Below the pieces are notes generated by a model. That model had not been told where the DNA came from. It saw only the letters and a list, made by a program, of their open reading frames with translations, and did not search any database. Both the position numbers and the translations under genes were made by a program. This document shows, in pieces, positions 31,563 through 40,388 of a stretch of 46,975 bases of DNA. How positions within the stretch are numbered: position 1 is the first letter of the stretch; each line of letters starts with the position of its first letter. The DNA comes from Chloroflexi bacterium UBA5189 (GTDB lineage: Bacteria; Chloroflexota; Limnocylindria; Limnocylindrales; CSP1-4): NCBI GenBank assembly GCA_002413045.1, contig DHWF01000028.1, forward strand, positions 146,190 through 193,164. Reading direction: 5' to 3'.

Positions 31563-32852
31563 TTACTTGATCAGCTGGACCCCGACGGCCTTGCTGCCGG
31601 TTCCGGAGCCGACGCCGGCCCCGACGGTGCCGGTCGCCATGATCTGCTTGAACTTGGCGACGAGACATGCCGTCGCACCGTTGCCGGTGTCGCACTGGGC
31701 CGAGTTGTTGCCCTGGATGTACGCACCGTGCAGCCCGTCGCACCCTGCGACCGCCGGTGCGCATAGCTCGAGGAAGGCGAAGCTCGGCATCCGGTACCAG
31801 ATGTTCGAGCCGTTGCCACCGAGGTCGCCGGCCGGGCAGCCGTAGTTGGGCGCAGTGATGATTGCCGGGTTGCTGCTGGATGGATCGCCGTCGCCGTTCT
31901 TGGGATTGCACGTCAGGTCGAACTGCGGGGCGAGGACGACCTGGCCGTCGTAGGTGCGAAGGGCGTCCTCGATGGTCATGTTGCAGGCGCCCCCGCCACC
32001 GTTGGAGTTGCCGGCAGCGGGCACGTACTGCCAGGAAGGAAGGTCGATCGCCGGGTTGTCGGCCGTCAGGATCGAGCACACGACCTCACCGGTGCCGCCG
32101 GCCTTCGGCGTCCAGTCGAGGTACCCGACGTTGCCGGAGCTGGTCGAGCACAGCGGGATCTTGTAGACGACGTTGAACGTCCACGATTGTCCCGTGTCGA
32201 CGGGATTGTGCTGGCCGTCGCATGAGATCACGTCGACGGGGAACGCAATCGGCAGCAGGGCGCAGTAGTTGCCCTGGCTCGAGTCGCAGTAGCCCTGGAG
32301 ATAGCCCGCGACGGCGGTCGCGCGGGTTGTCACCTTGAACGAGCTGATCCCGATGGCCCGCGCCACGTAGGTGCCGACCGTCTTGTCGGCGAGCACCAGG
32401 ACGCCGGCGACCGGCCCAACGAGGCGGTTCGGGCAGTCCGGCGCGGTCGCCGTTCCGCCCGGCAGGATGTGCGAGCTGTTGCCGACCTGGAGCGCGGTCG
32501 AGAAGTCCTCCGACAGATTGCCCGTGATCGCGGCGGTGCCGTCGGACCTGAGGGGGATGCCGCAGATATCGGTGTAGTACGCGGCCCGGACGGTCACGTT
32601 GTTCGCCGCAGCAACCTGCGCGATCCGGGCGTTGATGTTGACGTCCCAGCCGCCGGATGGATCCGATGCCCCCGAAAGGCGTTCCGCAAGCAGCACGGCA
32701 CCGGCCTCGGCCGCCGCGTCGACCCCGTTCTGTGCGACGCGCTGCTGGGCGAGGACATTGCCGCCGTCGACGATCGTGGCGACCATGACGACCGCCAGCA
32801 GGATGGCGCCGACCATCACGACGATCGCCTGGCCGGACTGCCGGGTGCTCAC
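31563..32852 (-). CDS. TadG-like Flp pilus-associated protein (minor pseudopilin)
   Basis: A 429-residue product. The GTG at 32852 overlaps the previous stop and gives the short N-terminal QSGQAIVVMVGAILLAVVMVATIVDGG segment, the membrane anchor of TadE/TadG proteins, followed by NVLAQQRVAQNGVDAAAEAGA. The long remainder is extracellular, with many cysteine-containing segments (CDSSQGNYC, CSTSSG, CNMTIEDALR, CNPKNGDGD) that probably form disulphides and an adhesin-like head. Last of the three Tad genes. Confidence 0.88.
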   Translation of the reverse strand: MSTRQSGQAIVVMVGAILLAVVMVATIVDGGNVLAQQRVAQNGVDAAAEAGAVLLAERLSGASDPSGGWDVNINARIAQVAAANNVTVRAAYYTDICGIPLRSDGTAAITGNLSEDFSTALQVGNSSHILPGGTATAPDCPNRLVGPVAGVLVLADKTVGTYVARAIGISSFKVTTRATAVAGYLQGYCDSSQGNYCALLPIAFPVDVISCDGQHNPVDTGQSWTFNVVYKIPLCSTSSGNVGYLDWTPKAGGTGEVVCSILTADNPAIDLPSWQYVPAAGNSNGGGGACNMTIEDALRTYDGQVVLAPQFDLTCNPKNGDGDPSSSNPAIITAPNYGCPAGDLGGNGSNIWYRMPSFAFLELCAPAVAGCDGLHGAYIQGNNSAQCDTGNGATACLVAKFKQIMATGTVGAGVGSGTGSKAVGVQLIK

Positions 32853-33325
32853 GGGAACACCCGCTCGACCGGCATCGTGGAGGTCTGGCTCATCGTGATG
32901 GGGCCGATCAGCTTGCTCACGAACGGCGTCGCGATCGTGTAGTGGTAGGTGACGGTGACCGAGGCGATGCAGCCGACGTGGAGCGTCGGCGAGCAGGTCA
33001 GCGTCGTGTCCGGCGGCGCGGCATAGGACACGCTCACGTTCGACGTCGTGATCCCGAGCGTCTTCGCTGCCGTGATCACGCAACCCCTGATCGACCAGTG
33101 CGGCTGGTACGGGTCATCGATCGGCCAGCTCTCGTCGCAGTCGGTGACGTCGGCAAGCTGGTTGACGGTCGCGACGCGCGCCCCCTGGCGTGCGGCGTTG
33201 GCGATCATGTTGTAGGCGAACACGGCCCGCCCGATCTCGAAGAAGCCCGCGATGAGCAGGATGATGATCGGGAAGATCAGCGCGAACTCGACCAGGCTCT
33301 GGCCGCGCGATCGTTCGCCGGTCAT
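32849..33325 (-). CDS. TadE-like pseudopilin
   Basis: A 158-residue protein with the TadE motif RGQSLVEFALIFPIIILLIAGFFEIGR (about residues 7-33), in which the Glu five residues after the prepilin-like junction is conserved. The head domain contains two disulphide-capable cysteine pairs (DCDES and GCVIT; TCSPTLHVGC). TadE proteins prime the Flp/Tad pilus. Its ATG overlaps the stop of the upstream TadE (ATGA), and its own stop overlaps the TadG GTG. Confidence 0.92.
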   Translation of the reverse strand: MTGERSRGQSLVEFALIFPIIILLIAGFFEIGRAVFAYNMIANAARQGARVATVNQLADVTDCDESWPIDDPYQPHWSIRGCVITAAKTLGITTSNVSVSYAAPPDTTLTCSPTLHVGCIASVTVTYHYTIATPFVSKLIGPITMSQTSTMPVERVFP

Positions 33326-34158
33326 GGGGCGCTGCTCCGGACCGTGATGCCGCTCGTGCACGCCACCGAGCTGCCCACCGTCAGGCTCTGCCACGCGATC
33401 CGGTAGTTCGGCGGGACGAGCGGCGAGAAGATGACGGCGCCGCTGAAGCCGGCCGCAGACCAGTTGGCCGCCGCCTTGTTCGTCTGGAGGTTCAGGAGGG
33501 TGACCACGGTGCAGGTTGGTGGCGTCGGCGTCGGCGCGGGCGTCGGCGTTGGTGTTGGCGTTGGTGCCGGCGTCGGGGTCGGGGTCGCGCCGGGTGCAGG
33601 CGTCGGTGCCGGGGTCGGGGTCGGGACGGCCGTCGGCATCGGCGTGGCGGTCTCCACCGGGATGCCCTCGATCAGGCCGGCACGGACCGGAAACGCGGAG
33701 CTGGCGGTCACCGGGATCGGGTTGCCGGTGAACAGGCCGATGAACGGCGTGATCAGGTGGAATCCGCAGGTGAGCGTGACGCTCGCCGGCGCGCCGATGC
33801 TGGTGCCGCTGCTGAACGTCGGCGCCGGCACCGGGTCGACGAGAGTGCAGTTGATGCTCGAAGCCTCGTTCTGGACGAGGCGGGTGTACTCGGCCTGGGC
33901 GGTCAGGTTGTAGGGAATGGTCCAGGCATCCGGGTTCATCGCCGCGTAGTTCGCGGCTTCGCGCGCGGCGTTGTTGAGCGCGACCCAACCGAGGAACACG
34001 CGCCCGAAGTCGAGCCCGAACAGCACCATGAGCAGGGCCATGGGCATGGTCAGGGCGAACTCGGCCATGCTCTGGCCGCGGCTCTTCCGCCGCTTGGCAG
34101 GGCGCGTGCCGGGGCGCGCGAGGGTGCTGGTGACGGGTGTCGTCGGGGTCGTTGGCAT
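33322..34158 (-). CDS. TadE-like pseudopilin with Pro-Thr stalk
   Basis: A 278-residue TadE-like protein: basic N-terminus, RGQSMAEFALTMPMALLMVLFGLDFGR anchor (about residues 27-53), then an extracellular region. Residues about 170-215 form a stalk of PTPTPAP repeats, after which a short C-terminal domain with CTVVTLLNL follows. Such stalks extend a domain away from the surface and are common in Chloroflexota. It starts the three-gene minor-pilin operon; no TadA, TadB, TadC, secretin or prepilin peptidase genes are in the window, so the assembly genes lie elsewhere. Confidence 0.88.
   Translation of the reverse strand: MPTTPTTPVTSTLARPGTRPAKRRKSRGQSMAEFALTMPMALLMVLFGLDFGRVFLGWVALNNAAREAANYAAMNPDAWTIPYNLTAQAEYTRLVQNEASSINCTLVDPVPAPTFSSGTSIGAPASVTLTCGFHLITPFIGLFTGNPIPVTASSAFPVRAGLIEGIPVETATPMPTAVPTPTPAPTPAPGATPTPTPAPTPTPTPTPAPTPTPPTCTVVTLLNLQTNKAAANWSAAGFSGAVIFSPLVPPNYRIAWQSLTVGSSVACTSGITVRSSAP
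33524..33636. repeat. Low-complexity GTCGGCGTC-type repeat encoding the Pro-Thr stalk
   Basis: An imperfect run of six-base units encoding alternating Pro-Thr and Pro-Ala on the minus strand, within the TadE-like gene at 33322-34158. Slippage here would change stalk length in frame. Confidence 0.8.
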
Positions 34159-34286
34159 CGACCTTGAAGTCTTCGCAGGCGACCTTTCTCGTCACCTTGC
34201 CAATGGTTCGGCGGTGCAACAACCCTTCGTACTGGCCGGTTGGGACTATCGGTGTCCGCGAACGGGACGGAGGCGGTTCGGGTCCC

Positions 34287-35747
34287 TCAGGACTCCGTCG
34301 CAGAGGGTTCGCCCGGGAGCAGCACGGTGAACGCGGCACCGGGTCCGTCGCCGGCGGGCTCGAGCACGAGGTCGCCGCCCATTGCCCGGCACAGGGACCG
34401 GGACACGTACAGGCCGAGCCCGGTGCCCTCGGCCACCGCGCCGGCAGCGCCCCGCTCGTAGCGCTCGAAGATCCGATCGCGGTCCTCGAGCCGCACGCCG
34501 TGCCCGTTGTCGGCGATCGTCACGCCGACCTGGTCGTCGTCCGGCCGAGGCGCCACGTGGGCGCGAATCGCCGCTCCCCCGGCGTACCGAGCCGCGTTGT
34601 CGAGCAGCGCCCACAGCACCTGGTCGAGCTGATCCGGATCGGCGACGGCAAGCCAGCCCGCCGCTTCGTCGGTGAGCTCGAACGCCACGCCGGAGGCGCC
34701 CAGGGCATCCCAGGCGCGCCGAACCCGCGGCGCGACGGCGAGCACCTCGGTCTTCGCGCGGAGCGTCCCGGCCTCGAGCCGGGACACGGACACGAGCTGG
34801 CGGACGATCCGGTACAGCCGGTCCGATTGCTCGACGATGATCGAGAGCCGCGGGTCCGGTCGCTCGCCGCCGATCTGCTCGGCGTACGCCCGGATGCTCG
34901 TCAGTGGCGTCTGCAGGTTGTGACTGATGCCGCGCAGGAACTCGTCCTTCGCCGCGTCCAGCTCGACGAGGGTTCGGCGCTGCCGCTCGACCTGGTCGAA
35001 CAGCTCCAGGTTGCGGATGGCGACCGCGACCTCGCTCGCGTACAGCTCGATGAGGTCCTGGTCGGCCGCGTCCCAGCGCCGCGTCGCCGGGAGATGCCCG
35101 ACCAGCAGGCCGAGGCGCTCGTCCGGCAAGGCCAGGACGGCGCGAATCGGCCGCTGCTCGCCCGGGATGTCCTCCTCGACCGGCACCATCGTCGGGTCGC
35201 CGAGCACGATCCTGGCGTCGATCATCTCGAACGCCTCGCGGGCGCTGCGGGTCGCCTGCGCGACGAGCCGCTCGAGGCCGTCCCTGGGCGAGGTCTCACC
35301 GATCGCGAGCAGGATCCGGCCGAGCTCCTTGTTGCGTCGCTCGAGCACGCCGGCGAGGCGGTTGTGGCTCTCCACGAGCCGCGCCAGCTCATCCTCGCCC
35401 GCCACCTCGACGCGGGCGGACAGGTCCCCGGCCGATGTTCGCTCCACCGCCCTTGCGACCGCGCGCAGGGGCGCCGTGAGGTTGGCGGCGAGGAAGTAGG
35501 CGAACAGGACCGACACGATGATCGCGGCGGCGAGCACGAACACGACGACGCGGATCAGCGTGGAGTCGAGCTGGCCGGTTCGTGCGATCTCCGTCCCGAG
35601 CAGCACGAGCCCGAAGCCCGCGAGCGGGAGCACTGCGCCGGCGACGAGTCCCAGGGTCAGCCTCGCCCGGAACGACATCGCAGGGCCAAGGCGCCTGGGC
35701 TCTGGTCCCGTCACGGGCGCCGTCGGGCGGCGGCTGCCCTCGCTCAC
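34287..35747 (-). CDS. Membrane sensor histidine kinase with HAMP and GAF domains
   Basis: A 486-residue kinase from a GTG at 35747 that overlaps the response-regulator stop (GTGA). Two helices span about residues 28-90 (MSFRARLTLGLVAGAVLPLAGFG and VVVFVLAAAIIVSVLFAYFLA). HAMP follows (LTAPLRAVARAVERTSAGDLSA), a GAF-like domain runs from about 135 to 260, HisKA has the H-box ISHNLQTPLTSIRAY with phospho-His276, and HATPase has DNAARYA, ADNGHGV and GTGLGLYV. The periplasmic loop is short, so sensing is likely within the membrane or by the GAF domain. It resembles KdpD-type kinases in the H/N region. Confidence 0.93.
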   Translation of the reverse strand: MSEGSRRPTAPVTGPEPRRLGPAMSFRARLTLGLVAGAVLPLAGFGLVLLGTEIARTGQLDSTLIRVVVFVLAAAIIVSVLFAYFLAANLTAPLRAVARAVERTSAGDLSARVEVAGEDELARLVESHNRLAGVLERRNKELGRILLAIGETSPRDGLERLVAQATRSAREAFEMIDARIVLGDPTMVPVEEDIPGEQRPIRAVLALPDERLGLLVGHLPATRRWDAADQDLIELYASEVAVAIRNLELFDQVERQRRTLVELDAAKDEFLRGISHNLQTPLTSIRAYAEQIGGERPDPRLSIIVEQSDRLYRIVRQLVSVSRLEAGTLRAKTEVLAVAPRVRRAWDALGASGVAFELTDEAAGWLAVADPDQLDQVLWALLDNAARYAGGAAIRAHVAPRPDDDQVGVTIADNGHGVRLEDRDRIFERYERGAAGAVAEGTGLGLYVSRSLCRAMGGDLVLEPAGDGPGAAFTVLLPGEPSATES

Positions 35748-36466
35748 GCCTCGGCCTGCGTCACCAGGCGATACCCGATGCCGCGGACGGTCACGAGATG
35801 AATCGGATGATCCGGGTTGGGCTCGATCTTCTGGCGCAGGCGCCGCATCGTGACCCACACGTAGGAAGGGTCGGCGTCGTCGTCGTCGCCCCAACCACGG
35901 TCGAGGAGGGTCTCGGTGCTGACCGTGTTGCCGAGGTTCGCGGCAAGCGCGTAGAGGAGGCGCGACTCGGTGGGCGTGAGCTGGACGACCTCGCCCTTGA
36001 CCGTTGCCGTCCGGTGCCGCAGCTCCAGCGACAGCTGCGGCCCGAGGATGAGCTCGCGCCGGGGCACCTTGTCGCCAAGCCGGCGCATGACGCGCTGAAT
36101 GCGGGCGCGCAGCTCGGGGTAGTGATACGGCTTCGTGACGTAATCCTCGGCGACCTCCTCGAGGAGGTCCGCCTTGGAATCAGCGGTGTCGATGGCCGAC
36201 AGGACGATGATCGGGAGGTCCGCGCGGGACTTCACCTCGCGAGCGAGGGTCAGGCCGTCCATGCGCGGCATCATCATGTCCACGATCAGGAGGTCGGGCC
36301 AGCCGCCGTCGAGGCGCCGCAGGGCTTCCTCGCCGTCGCGGGCGGTCTGGATCTCGAAGCCGTCGGCTCTGAGCTGGTCCGCGAGCAGGACCAGGAGGTT
36401 CGGATCGTCGTCGACGATGAGGATGCGGGGCGCCGCCGCGCCGCCCCGCCATCCGCCGGTCAGCAT
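35744..36466 (-). CDS. OmpR/PhoB-family response regulator
   Basis: A 240-residue regulator with a receiver domain (acidic pocket DDD near residues 17-19, phospho-Asp in DLLIVDMMMPRMDG near 56, Lys in VTKPY near 112) and a winged-helix DNA-binding domain (LTPTESRLLYALAANLGNTVSTETLLDRGWGDD ... VWVTMRRLRQKIE). It pairs with the histidine kinase that follows, with a four-base overlap. The target genes are not evident; the genes upstream on the same strand are endonuclease III-like and the glycosyltransferase operon. Confidence 0.95.
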   Translation of the reverse strand: MLTGGWRGGAAAPRILIVDDDPNLLVLLADQLRADGFEIQTARDGEEALRRLDGGWPDLLIVDMMMPRMDGLTLAREVKSRADLPIIVLSAIDTADSKADLLEEVAEDYVTKPYHYPELRARIQRVMRRLGDKVPRRELILGPQLSLELRHRTATVKGEVVQLTPTESRLLYALAANLGNTVSTETLLDRGWGDDDDADPSYVWVTMRRLRQKIEPNPDHPIHLVTVRGIGYRLVTQAEA

Positions 36467-36486
36467 GGCGGGATCATAGTCGGCCG

Positions 36487-37305
36487 CTAGGGCGCCTTCG
36501 GGTCAACGAAGCGGCAGCGCTCGCGGAGCGGGCACAGCTCGTGGGCCGGACGCTGGGAGTGGCAGATCAGGCGGCCGTGCCGGATCAGGTTGACGTGCGC
36601 CTCGTGGGTCCTGCTCGGATCCAGCATCGCCAGGAAGTAGTCGTGCGCCTGGTCCGAGGTGGCCTTGGCGGGTAGCAGCCCCACGCGCCGCGACACTCGC
36701 TCTACGTGCCGATCGACCGGCATGAGCGGCATCCCGAACGAGAAGAGCAGCACGACCGAGGCCGTCTTCACCCCGACACCCTTGATGTTCGTGAGCCAGG
36801 TTCGGGCGTCGAGCGCGGCCATCTCCCCGAGGAACTCGAGCGAATAGTCGCCGCGCGCCTCGTGGATCGCCCGGAGCGCAGCCTTGATGCCACGCGCCTT
36901 GCCATTCGGCAGGCCGCCGGGCCGGATGACCTCGACAAGCTCCTCGAGCGGCGCCATATCGACCAGTGTCCAGTCGGGTGGGACGCCATCTGGCAAGCCG
37001 GCGCCGCCCCAGCCGGGACCGGGCTCGTGATGCTCGATCGGCCGATTCGACGGGTACGCCTTGCGGAGCTCGATGAACGCGTACTCGGCGTTCACATCGG
37101 CGCTGTTCTGGGTGAGGATCGTGAGGATCAGCTCGGACGTGGGGTCCCAGCGGCGCGCCCACGGGGGCTGGCCGTAGATCGAAGCAAGGCCGTCGAGCGT
37201 GAAATCGACGAGACCGGGCCGCGTCCGCTCGAGGCGCTTCGCCCACGCGAGGTACGGGTTCGGCTTCCGGCGTTTCGCCCGGCGTGGCTTCGCAGGAGTC
37301 GGCAT
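36487..37305 (-). CDS. Endonuclease III-like DNA glycosylase with altered Fe-S ligand
   Basis: From MPTPAKPRRAK the product has 272 residues. The helix-hairpin-helix LTNIKGVGVKTAS contains catalytic Lys180, and PVDRHVERVSRRVG contains Asp198, 18 residues apart as in E. coli Nth. The C-terminal Fe-S motif is CHSQRPAHELCPLRERC: ligand positions are Cys248, His255, Cys258 and Cys264, matching the C-x6-C-x2-C-x5-C spacing but with His in the second place. A basic N-terminal tail and an insert rich in Gly/Pro (about 95-125) are extra. It is expected to excise oxidised pyrimidines. Lies 25 bases downstream of glycerate kinase. Confidence 0.9.
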   Translation of the reverse strand: MPTPAKPRRAKRRKPNPYLAWAKRLERTRPGLVDFTLDGLASIYGQPPWARRWDPTSELILTILTQNSADVNAEYAFIELRKAYPSNRPIEHHEPGPGWGGAGLPDGVPPDWTLVDMAPLEELVEVIRPGGLPNGKARGIKAALRAIHEARGDYSLEFLGEMAALDARTWLTNIKGVGVKTASVVLLFSFGMPLMPVDRHVERVSRRVGLLPAKATSDQAHDYFLAMLDPSRTHEAHVNLIRHGRLICHSQRPAHELCPLRERCRFVDPKAP

Positions 37306-37330
37306 GCGGGTCAGTCTGCGACCCGGACGG

Positions 37331-38434
37331 TCAGCGCTGCTCGACCATCGCGTACAGCCGCGCGAGACGACGTCCACAACGCTCGACCGGCGCCGTCCCC
37401 GCCGCCATCGCCGCCTCGAGGCTGATCGGGGCCTCCGACACGCCGACCGTGATCACGCCGAGGTCCCACAGGATCGCCTCGCCCGCCGGATCGATGCCAC
37501 CGGCGACGGCGATGCACGCCACGCCGGCGGTTCGGGCGAGCTGCGCAACGCCGAGCGCGGTCTTGCCATACGCGGTCTGGCTGTCGATCCTGCCCTCGCC
37601 GGTGAGGACGAGGTCGGCGCCCGTGAGCTTGCCGTGGAGCCCGGTCTCCTCCATCACGACCTCGACGCCGGGCACCAGCTGGACCGAGTGGAAGTGCGAC
37701 GCCACCGAGAGCAGCCCGAAGGCCGTGCCGCCTGCGGCGCCGGCGCCGGGCGTCTCGCGTTCGTCGCGACCCGCTGCCATGGCCAATCGATCCGCGTAGC
37801 GGGTGAGCGACGCGTCGAGCGCGACCACGTCCTCTGGCGTCGCGCCCTTCTGCGGCCCATAGGTCGCCGCGGCTCCGCGCGGGCCGAGGAGCGGGTTGCT
37901 GACGTCGCAGGCGATGCGCAGGTCGACGTCCGCCAGCCGCGGGTCGAGCCCGGCGAGGTCCACGTGCGTCGTGTCGATCGTCGCGCCGAGGGCGCGCAGC
38001 AGGCCGGCGCCACCGTCACTGGTCGCGCTGCCACCGATCCCGAGCGTGATCGACCTGATGGCCGCGCCGAGGACGGCTCTGATGACCTCGCCGGTCCCCC
38101 GCGTCGTGGCCCCGATCGGATCGCGCTCCGTGGCCGCGAGCCGCGACAGCCCGGATGCCTCGGCCAGCTCGACAACCGCGCGCCGGCCGTCGGTGGATCG
38201 CAGCCAGCGGGCCGTGACCGGCCGGCCGATCGGGTCGGTCGCCTCGGCCGTGCGCCACTCCCAGCCACCCGCCGCGGCGATGGCGACGAGCGTCCCCTCG
38301 CCACCGTCGGCGAGTGGCGCAAGAAGGAGTTCGTCGTCGGGCCGGGCGGCGCGCCAGCCCTCCGCGAGGGCGAGCGCCACCTCGACGGAGGTCAGCGAGC
38401 CCTTGAATGAGTCAGGCGCGATCACGACGCGCAT
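37331..38434 (-). CDS. Glycerate kinase (GlxK/GarK type)
   Basis: A 367-residue glycerate kinase I family enzyme. It starts MRVVIAPDSFKGSLTS, the family signature, followed by APLADGGEGT and IGGSATSDGGAG (ATP/substrate-binding) and GADLVLTGEGRIDSQTAYGK near 285. It phosphorylates D-glycerate, the GlxK/GarK branch giving 2-phosphoglycerate. Here it follows the GpgS-like gene by 28 bases, so glycerate salvage or supply for phosphoglycerate-derived solutes is plausible. The ATG at 38434 is preferred over 38461. Confidence 0.95.
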   Translation of the reverse strand: MRVVIAPDSFKGSLTSVEVALALAEGWRAARPDDELLLAPLADGGEGTLVAIAAAGGWEWRTAEATDPIGRPVTARWLRSTDGRRAVVELAEASGLSRLAATERDPIGATTRGTGEVIRAVLGAAIRSITLGIGGSATSDGGAGLLRALGATIDTTHVDLAGLDPRLADVDLRIACDVSNPLLGPRGAAATYGPQKGATPEDVVALDASLTRYADRLAMAAGRDERETPGAGAAGGTAFGLLSVASHFHSVQLVPGVEVVMEETGLHGKLTGADLVLTGEGRIDSQTAYGKTALGVAQLARTAGVACIAVAGGIDPAGEAILWDLGVITVGVSEAPISLEAAMAAGTAPVERCGRRLARLYAMVEQR

Positions 38435-38462
38435 GGGGCGAGCCGCGCGTGCCACGGGCACC

Positions 38463-40388
38463 TCAGCCGAGGACGGAGTCGGTGAGCGCGCTGTTGAGCG
38501 CGCGGCGCTCGAGGTATTCCGGGATCCGGATCATCGGCGGCCGCTCCATGTCGGCGAGCTCGATGACCTCGAGCGACAGCCGGCCGCGGCCCGAGCGTGG
38601 CAGCTTCATCGTCGACCCGAGCTCGGCGAACAGGTGCGCCTTGCGCCGCTCCTCGATCCGCTTCATCACCGCCTGGAGGATGACGAAGCTCATCCGGGAC
38701 AGGCCCTCGAGCTCCTGGTTGCGATGGACCCGCCGCTCCAGGTCGACCTGGCCGAGGCCGTCGAGGCCCGCCCGCTCCGCGACGTCGATCAGGTGCCCGA
38801 TCTCGACCGCGTAGCCGGTGAAGAACGGAATCTGCTCGAGCAGCGAACGCCGGCCGGCGTACTCGCCGGCGAGCGGCTGGATGAACCCGGACAGCTCCGG
38901 GAAGAACAGGTTGATCAGCGGCCGCGCGACGAGCTCCGTGACCCGGCCGCCGCCGCCTTCGCGGAGCACGCCGGCCTCCACGATCGGGCGCTGGTAGTAG
39001 CCCTTGACGTACTGGAGGCGCGGCTCGTGGAGGAGCGGCCCGAGCGTGCCGTAGACCATCCGCGGGTGCCAGTTGCGGACGTCCGTGTCCGCCCACACCA
39101 CCAGGTCGCCGCTGGTCTCGTACAGGGACTTCCAGAGCGATTCGCCCTTGCCGTGGAAGCTGCCGTAGCGCGTCAGCACCTCGGCGTGCTGCACCACGCG
39201 GGCGCCCTCTGCCTCGGCGATCTCGCGGGTGCGGTCGGTCGAGGAGGAGTCCATCACGAGGACCTCGTCCAGCAGTGGCACGCGCCCGACCATCTCGCGG
39301 ATCGCACGCCGGACGATCGGTCCGATCGTCTCCTCCTCGTTCAGCGTCGGGAGCACGAGGCTGATCGTGAGGCCCTGCTTTTCCTTGAGCTGGACGAGCC
39401 GCCGGAGGTCGGCGAACTCGGCATGGTGGAAGTTCGACTCGCCGAACCAGCGCTCGACCCGAGCAGGCACGGCGCGCGATTCCTCCGCGGCGCGGTCGGC
39501 GGCGACGAGGGACTCCGCTGCCGACGCAAGCTGGTCGAACACCTGGCGCCCGATGGTCTCGCGCGTCTTGACGACCACGACGGTCGTCTGCGAGCGGGAG
39601 GCGATCGCTTCCGGCATCGCGCCGAACAGGCTGGTCGTCCCGTTGGCGCCCGTCGGCGCGGCCGCGCCCATGACCATGATGTCGGAGTGGTCTGCCTCGC
39701 GCAGGATCGCGGCGCGCACGTTGGACGCCTCGCGCACCAGCATCTCGACCGGCCCGTCGACGTGCTGTCGAACGAATGCCGCGAGCGCCTGCTCCGCCTG
39801 CGCCCGAACCGCCAGGGTGATTCCCGGCGGCACCACGTGCAGGGCGGTGAGCGTGGCGTCGTGGCGGCGCGCGATTGCCCCCGCGATGTGGAGGGCGAGC
39901 TCGGCGTGCGGGCCGCCGCGGACCGGGACCACGACGCGCTTCAGGTCGCGGGCGCCGCGCTGCTTGACCACGGCGATGTCGCACGAAGCGTCGCGGATCA
40001 CCTCCTCGATCGTCGCCGAGAACGGGCTCATCAGCCCCTCGCGGCCGGCGGGCGACTTGCCGCCCCAGCCGAACACGATCAGGTCGGCGTCGAGCTCGGC
40101 CGCGGCCTCGACGATGCCCTCGGCAGCGTGCCGGCCGATCCGGACGATGGGGTGGATGGGCGTGCCGTGGGGCACGAAGTCGAGCACGCGCTGGAGCAGG
40201 CGCCGGGCGTGCCGGGCGCGCGTCGCGCCCTCGGACAGGGCCATGCCCTCCGGGACCTCGACGATCCCCAGCGCCGTCAGCGCGCCGCCGTCCGGGTCGA
40301 GCAGGTCGGCGCCGAGCCGGATCAGCTCCTCGGCCGTCGCCGGGTTGGCGACCGGGATCAGGATGCGGGATCGAGTGGACGGCGCCAT
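38463..40388 (-). CDS. gpgS: Two UspA domains fused to a glucosyl-3-phosphoglycerate synthase-like glycosyltransferase
   Basis: A 641-residue fusion. Residues 5-145 and 150-290 are two universal stress protein domains; the second has the G-x2-G-x9-G-type nucleotide loop MGAAAPTGANGTTSLFGAM, the first a similar FGWGGKSPAGREGLMSP. Residues from about 335 form a GT-A glycosyltransferase (ISLVLPTLNEEETIG, the D434-T-D436 metal motif in VVWADTDVRN, and KGYYQRP), closely resembling GpgS (GT81), which makes glucosyl-3-phosphoglycerate from NDP-glucose and 3-phosphoglycerate. The usual enzyme has no Usp part, so stress-nucleotide control is suggested. Its ATG overlaps the upstream glycosyltransferase stop (ATGA). 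Confidence 0.9.
   Translation of the reverse strand: MAPSTRSRILIPVANPATAEELIRLGADLLDPDGGALTALGIVEVPEGMALSEGATRARHARRLLQRVLDFVPHGTPIHPIVRIGRHAAEGIVEAAAELDADLIVFGWGGKSPAGREGLMSPFSATIEEVIRDASCDIAVVKQRGARDLKRVVVPVRGGPHAELALHIAGAIARRHDATLTALHVVPPGITLAVRAQAEQALAAFVRQHVDGPVEMLVREASNVRAAILREADHSDIMVMGAAAPTGANGTTSLFGAMPEAIASRSQTTVVVVKTRETIGRQVFDQLASAAESLVAADRAAEESRAVPARVERWFGESNFHHAEFADLRRLVQLKEKQGLTISLVLPTLNEEETIGPIVRRAIREMVGRVPLLDEVLVMDSSSTDRTREIAEAEGARVVQHAEVLTRYGSFHGKGESLWKSLYETSGDLVVWADTDVRNWHPRMVYGTLGPLLHEPRLQYVKGYYQRPIVEAGVLREGGGGRVTELVARPLINLFFPELSGFIQPLAGEYAGRRSLLEQIPFFTGYAVEIGHLIDVAERAGLDGLGQVDLERRVHRNQELEGLSRMSFVILQAVMKRIEERRKAHLFAELGSTMKLPRSGRGRLSLEVIELADMERPPMIRIPEYLERRALNSALTDSVLG

Noticed and set aside
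33500..33660. CRISPR-like repeat array
   Set aside because: The periodicity is six bases and encodes Pro-Thr repeats within a TadE-like gene; there are no spacers.
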